Part shown: piece after piece, positions 1-5,639 of the stretch | Layout of the letters: every line of letters starts with the position of its first letter | Position numbering within the stretch: the stretch's first letter is position 1 | Assembly: GCA_023659985.1 (NCBI GenBank) | Contig: JAGXOH010000017.1 | Span: forward strand, 3,863 to 12,166 | Direction of reading: 5' to 3' | Source of the DNA: Candidatus Falkowbacteria bacterium LH_S3 | GTDB taxonomy: Bacteria > Patescibacteriota > Patescibacteriia > Patescibacteriales > JAGXOH01 | Length of the DNA: 8,304 nt | The notes under the pieces: generated by a model | Database searches by the model: none | What the model saw: the letters and a program-made list of their open reading frames with translations, nothing else | What the model was told of the DNA's origin: nothing | Program-made: the position numbers and the translations under genes

Positions 1-1669
1 GTGCCTCTCCATTGCTTTGATCACTCCATTCCACTTGGATTAATCCATCCCCAGGTGTAACTTCATCAATTAAAGGAGCTACAGGTCCTGTTATATCTCT
101 AGGAATAATCAATATTTCATTAGAAAAATCACTTTCCTGACCATTAGAATAAACAGCTGTAATGGTGAAAAAATATTTTCTGCCATTTTCCAAGCTGTCA
201 ACAATATAAGGGTTAGAGGTTGTATGAAGAGTTGACACATCAACTTCTAAACTATTGTTGTAAGGAAGGCCAGAAGCAGTACCGTAATAAACATTATAAT
301 GATTTACTTCTTCACCTGAAGGAGTATTGATCTCGGCGTAATTATTCCAAACCAAACCGACTTTATTACCCTTGGCTATTTGAGGGTTGGTGGTGGTAGC
401 TAAATTTATCCCTCGCACATTAGGTGTTTCTTCTCTAAAGAAATAAGCTTCTTTAAGCATAGTATGGGTTTGTCCTCTTAGTTTTGTGTCCTGGCTTTGA
501 ATAGAAGGGAGATCATCCGCGGTATTATCACTTCCGCTATCCCGGCAATAATATAATTGATAATTCATAGGCACACAGTCGCCTGAACCTTGAATACAAT
601 TCATACCTTCAGTATTATCTCTCCAAGGGTACCAATTACCGTCTTGCCTAACCGGAGGCCAAGGATTGTCGCATAAAAACACTCGAATATCAGCCAGACC
701 CTTAACCCCGTCTCCGGCTAAAGAATAAATATTATTAATAAGGTTAACCATTGCCGTAGCCCGAGTGTTAGCATTAGTAATACCAGAAGTGGCTTTTATT
801 AACTGCTTGTTATCTCCAGAACTGAAAGGAGCTTGATAAATAGTCGCTATTTTGGTATCAATAATATTCCAATTCCACTCCCAAGAATATTCCGGTACCC
901 CAATAATTTCTTTATCATTTTTAGTTAAAGCTTTGGCTATAAAAACCTTATCCCTATCTTTTTCAATATCAAAAGTGGAGTCTAGAGGATCATCATCATT
1001 TTCATTAAGATTATTATCAGTGGTTTGGAAAAGATAAGAAGCAGGTTCAATCTCGGCTTGTTTTATTTCACATACGCCTTTATGTCCTTGATCAGACATA
1101 GTGGTAAAAGACCAAATATAGGAGTGAGGATAACTTTTGCCATTAAAAGAAACCGAAGAGTTAACAGGAGTATTTCGGCTATTCATACCTATATTCCATT
1201 GGCTTAACACTCCGGAACTACTGTCTAAATTCTCATCTCCTGTTACGATAACAAAATATTTCCTATCTGTATCCAATAATTCATTGGAATTAAAAACAAT
1301 TTCAGTTCGTTCAGCTGCGCTTTGACGAGAGCTTACAGATCCGGAGACAGCACAATAATTCAAGTCCTCTGAAGGCGTATCAGCAGAGACTGTTTTTCCA
1401 GATATTTTAAAGTAGAAGCTGGTAAATAAATCTTTTAACCTACCCGACAGAAAAGTTAATAAACTTTCAGGTGAATTATTATTTTTAGAATCTCCAAAAG
1501 TTAAATATTCAGTTCCTTCCGGGCAAGCTTCGGAATATTCACCAACAACCAAAATATTGCCAGAAAAGCTTGCCGAATTCATGGTCTGGTCAAATTTGGC
1601 AGAAATAATGGTATTAGCGCAAACATCGTCTGCATTATTAGCCGGCGTAGTAGTAGAAATATCAGGACG
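1..1669 (-). other. Big_5-like, Ig-like and fibronectin type III-like region (coding region, cut by window edge)
   Basis: Residues 1222-1411 of the downstream protein follow the Big_5 pattern: a T-x-P-A-N-N-A-D-D-V opening, S-A-K-F-D-Q-T-M-N, a Y-F-V-I-V strand and a closing I-W-S-F-T-T. Residues 1412-1637 include an Ig/BIG2-like stretch (Y-S-W-E-W-N-W-N, K-I-A-T) and a block with C-D-N-P-W-P-P (653-673) and Y-Y-C-R-D-S-G with D-D-L-P. Residues 1638-1745 (98-421) look like fibronectin type III, with V-x-L-V-W-N-N near the start, H-Y-N-V-Y-Y-G in the middle and Y-F-F-T-I-T-A-V-Y-S-N-G-Q-E-S at the end. A second Fn3-like unit (V-A-P-L-I-D-E-V-T-P, I-Q-V-E-W-S-D) is cut by the edge. Confidence 0.7.
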
Positions 1670-4600
1670 GGCGCGACAACAAGAATCAGAACCGCAACCA
1701 AGCTCGGCTTCGTATCCGCAAGACAAATCAGTGTCACATCCGCAACACAAACCCCGATCAGAACCGGTGCAATCACCTTTATCAGGCTGACAAGTTAAAT
1801 AAGGATTATCAGGATTAAGACTACTACAATCATTGCTTCCAGGATGGCAACAACAAGTTCCGCAAGCAGAAGGGGCAGAGGCGCATGATCCGTCTTTATT
1901 TAAACACTGGAAAGGATCTGGGCAGATAGAAGTAAGACAAGTGGAGGTAGCATGTCCTTGGCAACTTGTACCCAATTGCGGTCCCAGGCTGCATTTTGCC
2001 ATACACTGGTCAACATTGGAATAAACCTCATTTTCAGATTCCGGAACCGGATTATTCTCAACATCGCAACTATCACCACTATCAGTGCATTGATAATATT
2101 GACAATAGGCAAAATTAGGATCGTCTCCTGCCAGCATATCAAAATTGCCTTCCCCACCAGCGCATCTATCATCCTCCATAGCATCCACACAACAAGTGGA
2201 ATGATGGACACTGCAACTCTTTGTATCAGTAATAGTGGCACAATCACGGCACACCCCTTCCGGAGTACCGTCTCTGTCTGGATCAACCTCCACATCACAA
2301 TATTTACCAGAAGTATCCTCGCATACACAAGCTTGGTCTGATAAAGTTTGATCAACAACATCGTTTTCATCTTCTATTCTACAACCAGAACAATATCCGT
2401 AAGTATCAGTGTCAGTTTCAGTGGCGTCGCTTCCGCAGTTTCCTTGGCACATTAAAGATAAAAATCCTTGATCTGAAATATCAAAATCCTCAGGCGCGCT
2501 ATAACCTTCGGGTACTTGAAAACTACAACAATCTTGGGTGCCGTTTTGTAGACGACAACAACATTCACAAACATCTTGAGATTGCTCTTGACACATATAT
2601 TGATTGACAGCGCAAACACCCCCGGATTCAGTTTCTTTGCACACCCCAGAATTACATATATTGCATTCGCCTGCCGTATCCTCATTGATACATTGGCCAT
2701 CTCCAATGCTAGTCCAACCGTCAGGACAGCTTCGCGAAGTTTTTATATGCCAATAAGTTTGACCATTATGATCATCGCAAAACTTAGTATAAGTTTGCTC
2801 TTCTCCGTCTAAAATCTCTTCTGTAATAGTAGCAATAGAACAAGAAGTCCTATTTATAATACAATTATCCAAAATTTGGTTATAGCTACATTCTCCAGGG
2901 GCGCATTCAGACAAGGAAGAACAATCAGGATTACATTCTTCAGTGTCGTAAAAAGAGCATTGTCCTGGAGAGTTGGGACAAATTACTGGATTACAATTTC
3001 CTTCTTCTTGACTTCGTTGCTGGCAACTATCATAAAGGGATTCTTCTGCTTGGCATTCGCAAACATCAGGATTACAGAATAACCCTTCAAGGCAAGGACC
3101 GTCAGTGGGTGTGCAATCAGGGGTAGTGGAAGCATTGATATAACAAGGATCTCCTATTCCTCCTTTAAAATTAGTATTAAATTCCCACTCATAAACACTA
3201 TTGGGGATATCTATAAGACATTGATCTTGGGAATCCGCACATCTTCCTTGTTTAAAAGTTCCTCCTGGGCAACATATTTGTTCTCCACAAGCAGTATTCG
3301 GATTGTCAGCTTCGTTACAATTTCCCACTCGAAAATTCATACCATTTCCTTCCAAATCGCTTTTAACAACTCTAACCGGACCACTAGCAGCTTGCCTGTG
3401 AACCATGGTATCTACTCTTTGAGCATCCTGGTCTTGCCCCCAATAATTTATAGCCTCCCCGGTTTGATTTTTGTCTTTATAAAATCTGACTGTATCCTTA
3501 GTTTGCCCAAAATATTCACCCCACAAACTTATAGGAATGTTGCGAGGGCCCATAGTAGGTTCTATTTTGCACAAACCCGGTTTTAAAGACAAAGAGTCGT
3601 CCACTGTAAAAGTAGGAGAATGAGTTTCAGTGGAAACTATATTTTTAGTATTAATAACTTCATTAACCAAGTCTATGCTAAGAATGTAATTTCCGTTACT
3701 TATGCCAGTGGGAACTTTGACAATTATCTGATCATTAGTCCATATACTATCAGAGCACACTTTGGGAAAATCAAAATCAGCTTCAATTCCGGTAACCTCA
3801 TCTCCGAAATAAACTGTCTTACCGGCTCCGGTTTCACCAAATCCGCTGCCGTAAATGGTTACATATTGACCTGGTGCTCCCTTAAGAGGATTAAAATAAT
3901 TAATAACCGGACCAGTCTCAGGTTCTTCCAATTTGCTAAATTTAAGAGTATTACTGTTTTTATCATCCTTGATCACGAAAGAAGTGGTTTCACCTGCTTC
4001 CAATAAAGGAACCTCAGCAGTTCCTGATAAAGGAGATATAAAATTGGAATTTTTAGCCCTTTTGTTGGAAGTCCGACTTCCAAAATAGCCAATCCCCCCT
4101 GCTAAATTCAAGCCGTAATAAGATATCTGAGTATCTAGCCTTCCTTCTTTAGGATTTAACAGACATAAACCAGGCCTCTTAATACTGTTAACCACGAAAT
4201 CAGGAAGTTTGTTTCCCCTATCATTGTCTGTAACATCGGTTTCTCCGTCAGCTCTTATCAGAGATAGCGGTCCTTGCTCAGCTCCTTCTGGAACAATAAC
4301 TATAACTTGACCAGAATTCCAATTATCCTCGCAATCAGGATTTTGCTCATTAGGCATAGGAGCAAGGACTCTACCTCCGCTACCGTCTGAAAAATAAACT
4401 TCTCCAGTGCTGGTACCGAAATATCTACCACTTATTGTAATTAAATTACCAGGAGCTCCATTAGGAGTAAGGTGATTGCATTCAGAATCCGGGCAATCAC
4501 TATCTTGTCTGCAATTTGTATTTATATCTCCTTGGCAAAATCCGCCCACAGGGGTAATGTTATCTATCACCGGCGCTCCTCTGCAAAGACAGCTGTCAGG

Positions 4601-5332
4601 GTTGCATTCCAAGTATTCAGCACACATCTCGTTATCCGAGTCGCATTGTTCATTACTAAGATCACTGTCACACGGTTCGCCTAAACTGCTTTTATGTCCA
4701 CAAGCGCAAGTATTTTCATTACAAAACATTTGCTCCGGGCACAAAGAAGCCTCGGCTTCACATTGGGCAGTGCGAGGATCATTGTCACAACTAATTTCTC
4801 CACAAGCACAAGTATTTTCATTGCAAAACATTTGTTCCGGGCACAAAGAATCCTCAGCTTCGCATTGGGCAGTGAGAGAATTACTGTCACAATTAATTTC
4901 TCCCTTCTCCCCCGGAGGAACGGTTCCGCCACCGCCATTGCCTCCTCCGGCTCCCGGAGCTTGAGTAGCGTTTAAAAGCTGACTGATAATAAAACTAGCT
5001 ATGGCAAAAGCAGACAGAATTAGAGCTAATCCGATCAAAGCACTGACTATTATTTTTTTAGCCTTGTCTATTGTTTCAGAGTTGCCCTGGCTGGTCATCC
5101 ACAAAAAACCTGCATAAATCATCAATCCTAAGGCTATTACTCCCAAAAACCCCAAAAATATTCTAACAATACCCGCAATCACTATCCTAGGATCAGCAGA
5201 ACTTAAACCAGTCGCGTCTCCGAATTGCATGCCAACGGTATTGGAATCTTGAGCAAAACCGACATGAGCCAATACAAAAACTCCGCTCGCTAACAATAGA
5301 AAAAAGAGGACTTTTTTAAATTTTATAGGCAT
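1..5332 (-). CDS. Giant surface protein with pilin-like N-terminal anchor, Cys-rich repeats, TIG, Big_5 and Fn3 domains (3' end outside window)
   Basis: The frame is open for 1777 codons from ATG at 5332 to the left edge with no stop. Residues 1-27 look like a signal peptide (K4, K6, K7, hydrophobic stretch, G-F-A before Q28). Hydrophobic helices at about 55-78 and 95-120 flank a W-M-T-S-Q-G-N loop, as in TrbC/VirB2-type (T4SS pilin-like) modules. A Gly/Pro linker (125-141) follows. Next come three six-Cys repeats (145-252), four IPT/TIG-like domains (253-672), a very Cys-rich region (672-1221), a Big_5-like domain ending W-S-F-T-T (1222-1411), an Ig-like stretch with C-D-N-P-W-P-P (1554-1560), an Fn3-like domain (1638-1745) and the start of another. 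The dense cysteines suggest disulfides in an exported ectodomain. The ATG is chosen because Met35 would lose the signal peptide; no Shine-Dalgarno is visible. An adhesin or pilus-associated role is inferred from architecture; no enzymatic motif was seen. Confidence 0.9.
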   Translation of the reverse strand, partial: MPIKFKKVLFFLLLASGVFVLAHVGFAQDSNTVGMQFGDATGLSSADPRIVIAGIVRIFLGFLGVIALGLMIYAGFLWMTSQGNSETIDKAKKIIVSALIGLALILSAFAIASFIISQLLNATQAPGAGGGNGGGGTVPPGEKGEINCDSNSLTAQCEAEDSLCPEQMFCNENTCACGEISCDNDPRTAQCEAEASLCPEQMFCNENTCACGHKSSLGEPCDSDLSNEQCDSDNEMCAEYLECNPDSCLCRGAPVIDNITPVGGFCQGDINTNCRQDSDCPDSECNHLTPNGAPGNLITISGRYFGTSTGEVYFSDGSGGRVLAPMPNEQNPDCEDNWNSGQVIVIVPEGAEQGPLSLIRADGETDVTDNDRGNKLPDFVVNSIKRPGLCLLNPKEGRLDTQISYYGLNLAGGIGYFGSRTSNKRAKNSNFISPLSGTAEVPLLEAGETTSFVIKDDKNSNTLKFSKLEEPETGPVINYFNPLKGAPGQYVTIYGSGFGETGAGKTVYFGDEVTGIEADFDFPKVCSDSIWTNDQIIVKVPTGISNGNYILSIDLVNEVINTKNIVSTETHSPTFTVDDSLSLKPGLCKIEPTMGPRNIPISLWGEYFGQTKDTVRFYKDKNQTGEAINYWGQDQDAQRVDTMVHRQAASGPVRVVKSDLEGNGMNFRVGNCNEADNPNTACGEQICCPGGTFKQGRCADSQDQCLIDIPNSVYEWEFNTNFKGGIGDPCYINASTTPDCTPTDGPCLEGLFCNPDVCECQAEESLYDSCQQRSQEEGNCNPVICPNSPGQCSFYDTEECNPDCSSLSECAPGECSYNQILDNCIINRTSCSIATITEEILDGEEQTYTKFCDDHNGQTYWHIKTSRSCPDGWTSIGDGQCINEDTAGECNICNSGVCKETESGGVCAVNQYMCQEQSQDVCECCCRLQNGTQDCCSFQVPEGYSAPEDFDISDQGFLSLMCQGNCGSDATETDTDTYGYCSGCRIEDENDVVDQTLSDQACVCEDTSGKYCDVEVDPDRDGTPEGVCRDCATITDTKSCSVHHSTCCVDAMEDDRCAGGEGNFDMLAGDDPNFAYCQYYQCTDSGDSCDVENNPVPESENEVYSNVDQCMAKCSLGPQLGTSCQGHATSTCLTSICPDPFQCLNKDGSCASAPSACGTCCCHPGSNDCSSLNPDNPYLTCQPDKGDCTGSDRGLCCGCDTDLSCGYEAELGCGSDSCCRARPDISTTTPANNADDVCANTIISAKFDQTMNSASFSGNILVVGEYSEACPEGTEYLTFGDSKNNNSPESLLTFLSGRLKDLFTSFYFKISGKTVSADTPSEDLNYCAVSGSVSSRQSAAERTEIVFNSNELLDTDRKYFVIVTGDENLDSSSGVLSQWNIGMNSRNTPVNSSVSFNGKSYPHSYIWSFTTMSDQGHKGVCEIKQAEIEPASYLFQTTDNNLNENDDDPLDSTFDIEKDRDKVFIAKALTKNDKEIIGVPEYSWEWNWNIIDTKIATIYQAPFSSGDNKQLIKATSGITNANTRATAMVNLINNIYSLAGDGVKGLADIRVFLCDNPWPPVRQDGNWYPWRDNTEGMNCIQGSGDCVPMNYQLYYCRDSGSDNTADDLPSIQSQDTKLRGQTHTMLKEAYFFREETPNVRGINLATTTNPQIAKGNKVGLVWNNYAEINTPSGEEVNHYNVYYGTASGLPYNNSLEVDVSTLHTTSNPYIVDSLENGRKYFFTITAVYSNGQESDFSNEILIIPRDITGPVAPLIDEVTPGDGLIQVEWSDQSNGEA
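1667..3319 (-). other. Very cysteine-rich exported region (coding region)
   Basis: Residues 672-1221 of the downstream protein contain about 73 cysteines by hand count, roughly one in eight residues, with clusters such as E-C-C-C, T-C-C-C and L-C-C-G-C. Asp, Glu, Ser, Asn and Gly are frequent and long hydrophobic stretches are absent. The six-Cys module recurs at 730-760; the rest has no repeat unit I can define with confidence. Because it follows a signal peptide and two membrane helices, the cysteines are most likely paired as disulfides outside the cell, though metal binding cannot be excluded. No stop or frame shift occurs, so it is not an assembly artefact of mixed frames. Confidence 0.8.
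3053..3145 (-). repeat. Fourth, distant copy of the six-cysteine module (coding)
   Basis: Residues 730-760 of the downstream protein carry C730, C740, C747, C753, C758 and C760. The last four cysteines (x5, x4, x1) and the second-to-third spacing (x6) match the tandem repeats exactly; only the first gap is one residue longer. The text P-C-L-E-G-L-F-C-N-P-D-V-C-E-C parallels L-C-P-E-Q-M-F-C-N-E-N-T-C-A-C of the repeats. It lies beyond the four TIG-like domains, inside the large Cys-rich region, so the module has been reused within one protein. Confidence 0.7.
3317..4576 (-). other. IPT/TIG-like domain array (coding region)
   Basis: Residues 253-672 of the downstream protein read as four immunoglobulin-like IPT/TIG units. 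Unit starts are P-V-I-D-N-I-T-P (254), R-P-G-L-C-L-L-N-P (386), G-P-V-I-N-Y-F-N-P (474) and K-P-G-L-C-K-I-E-P (584). Each has the family's G-x-x-F/L-G turn: I-S-G-R-Y-F-G, Y-Y-G-L-N-L-A-G, I-Y-G-S-G-F-G and L-W-G-E-Y-F-G. Units 1 and 3 also show the typical closing strand (Q-V-I-V-I-V-P and Q-I-I-V-K-V-P, then L). Unit 1 contains an extra four-cysteine loop (C266, C274, C280, C285). TIG domains in bacterial surface proteins are usually structural or binding modules. Units 1, 3 and 4 are the clearest; unit 2 is degenerate. Confidence 0.75.
4577..4900 (-). repeat. Three tandem six-cysteine repeats (coding)
   Basis: Residues 145-178 and 179-212 of the downstream protein are 34-residue (102-bp) units with 28 of 34 positions identical. 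They share T-A-Q-C-E-A-E, S-L-C-P-E-Q-M-F-C and N-E-N-T-C-A-C-G. A third, more diverged unit covers about 213-252. All three have the same spacing, C-x8-C-x6-C-x5-C-x4-C-x-C: C148/157/164/170/175/177, C182/191/198/204/209/211 and C221/230/237/243/248/250. The near-identical DNA of units 1 and 2 points to a recent tandem duplication. Six cysteines per unit suggest three disulfides in a small extracellular knot; the pairing is not known. I do not recognise a named family with certainty. Confidence 0.88.
4973..5332 (-). repeat. Pilin-like signal and two-helix module, copy 1 (paralogous with 7968-8304)
   Basis: This encodes residues 1-120 of the downstream protein. Over residues 41-120, a hand count gives 53 of 80 positions identical to the upstream protein, including T-G-L-x-S-A-D-P-R, I-F-L-G-F-L-G-V-I-A, Y-A-G-F-L-W-M-T-S-Q-G-N and L-S-A-F-A-I. 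The match is also clear at DNA level. Two hydrophobic helices with a charged loop (E86, D89, K90, K92, K93) predict that the loop is cytoplasmic and that the C-terminal part is exported. The layout matches TrbC/VirB2-like pilin subunits, which normally stand alone at roughly 100 residues; here the module heads a giant protein. Whether it assembles into a pilus or serves only as an anchor cannot be told from sequence. Confidence 0.8.
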
Positions 5333-5338
5333 AATTTT

Positions 5339-5373
5339 AAAAACTAAAAACTAAAAACTCAAAACTAAAAACT
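5339..5373. repeat. Five AAAAACT heptamers next to the start codon
   Basis: AAAAACT stands three times in a row (5339-5359), followed by CAAAACT and another AAAAACT. Similar, looser words continue to about 5400. In the minus-strand transcript this is a U-rich leader of repeated AGUUUUU ending six bases before the AUG at 5332. It occupies the place where a Shine-Dalgarno sequence would be expected, and none is visible. A change in copy number would alter the leader but not the reading frame. Confidence 0.75.
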
Positions 5374-5416
5374 ACAACTTAAAATTAAAAGCTAAAACTT
5401 AATAAAATCCTAATGA

Positions 5417-5460
5417 CAAAATCCAAATGCCAAATGAAATCCAAAATCCAAATGCCAAAT
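5417..5460. repeat. 19-nt direct repeat, copies 5417-5435 and 5442-5460
   Basis: CAAAATCCAAATGCCAAAT occurs twice with a 25-nt period and a 6-nt gap. The second copy overlaps the left arm of the long inverted repeat, so direct and inverted symmetry are interleaved. With only two copies and a 6-nt gap it is not a CRISPR array. Confidence 0.8.
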
Positions 5461-5461
5461 T

Positions 5462-5480
5462 AGTCAAGCAAAGCTTGACT
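5462..5480. other. Short perfect hairpin, 8-bp stem and 3-nt loop
   Basis: AGTCAAGC and GCTTGACT pair perfectly around AAA. The hairpin lies within the loop of the 21-nt inverted repeat, 160 nt beyond the upstream gene's stop. In the minus-strand transcript it is followed by AAUUUGGCAUUU, not a run of U, so a classical Rho-independent terminator is only weakly supported. Confidence 0.5.
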
Positions 5481-5524
5481 GCTTAACGTTTAACGCATAA
5501 AGATATTAAGTTAGAAACCCACGA

Positions 5525-5553
5525 CATATAATTTATAACTTACAAGGTTACAA
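5525..5553 (-). promoter_or_regulatory. Possible sigma-70-like promoter for the downstream gene
   Basis: Read on the minus strand, TTGTAA (5548-5553) and TATATG (5525-5530) are separated by 17 nt, each matching four of six consensus bases. It would give a leader of nearly 190 nt containing the hairpin and heptamer array. The region is so AT-rich that such matches arise by chance, and the two genes could equally be co-transcribed. Confidence 0.2.
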
Positions 5554-5639
5554 CATTTGACATTTAGTCATTTGACCTTTATTTGACATTTGAGCTTTGG
5601 ATTTTGGATTTCATTTAATTTTTGAGCTTTGAGTTTCTA

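Larger units (their letters stand above)
5432..5616. repeat. Perfect 21-nt inverted repeat, arms 5432-5452 and 5596-5616
   Basis: The left arm begins AAATGAAATCC and the right arm is its exact reverse complement, ending GGATTTCATTT. The arms are separated by 143 nt. Pairing can extend inward with small bulges (GC-CAAAT at 5454-5460 against ATTTGAGC at 5588-5595). A separate outer 9-bp match exists (AAACTCAAA at 5355-5363 with TTTGAGTTT at 5628-5636). The stem is AT-rich, with 5 G/C in 21. It could fold in the minus-strand transcript downstream of the 5640 stop, as a transcript-end or stability structure, or it may be a miniature repeat element. Confidence 0.75.
5333..5639. other. Intergenic spacer of repeated short AT-rich words
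   Basis: The 307 bp between the two genes hold no credible coding sequence or RNA gene. The left part, as given, is made of words like AAAACT and CCAAATGCCAAAT; the right part of TTTGAC, CATTTGA, TTTGGATTT and TTTGAGCTT. The two sides are largely reverse complements in vocabulary, so the spacer can fold on itself. Spacers with this style are familiar in CPR genomes from general knowledge, but no function is established. Confidence 0.75.

Noticed and set aside
1900..2370. Second minus-strand open frame of 156 codons
   Set aside because: It is an out-of-frame overlap with the Cys-rich part of the large gene. The in-frame product is continuous, with coherent domain order on both sides.
3620..4006. 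Plus-strand open frame of 128 codons
   Set aside because: It is antisense to clear TIG-like domains and has no recognisable domain or ribosome binding site.
4476..4964. Plus-strand open frame of 162 codons
   Set aside because: It lies antisense to the six-Cys repeats and TIG start of the real gene. Its Ser/Leu/His-rich repeated text is a shadow of the tandem repeats.
5228..5230. Internal ATG (Met35) as start of the downstream gene
   Set aside because: It would remove the signal peptide that the upstream paralogue also has.
1..5332. Alternative genetic code with TGA read as glycine
   Set aside because: No in-frame TGA occurs in 1777 codons here or in the upstream gene before its TAA stop, so the standard bacterial code fits.
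5417..5460. CRISPR-like repeat
   Set aside because: There are only two copies, the gap is 6 nt and there are no spacers of constant length.
5455..5480. Rho-independent terminator
   Set aside because: The stem is perfect but short and is not followed by a U run in the minus-strand transcript, so it is reported only as a hairpin.
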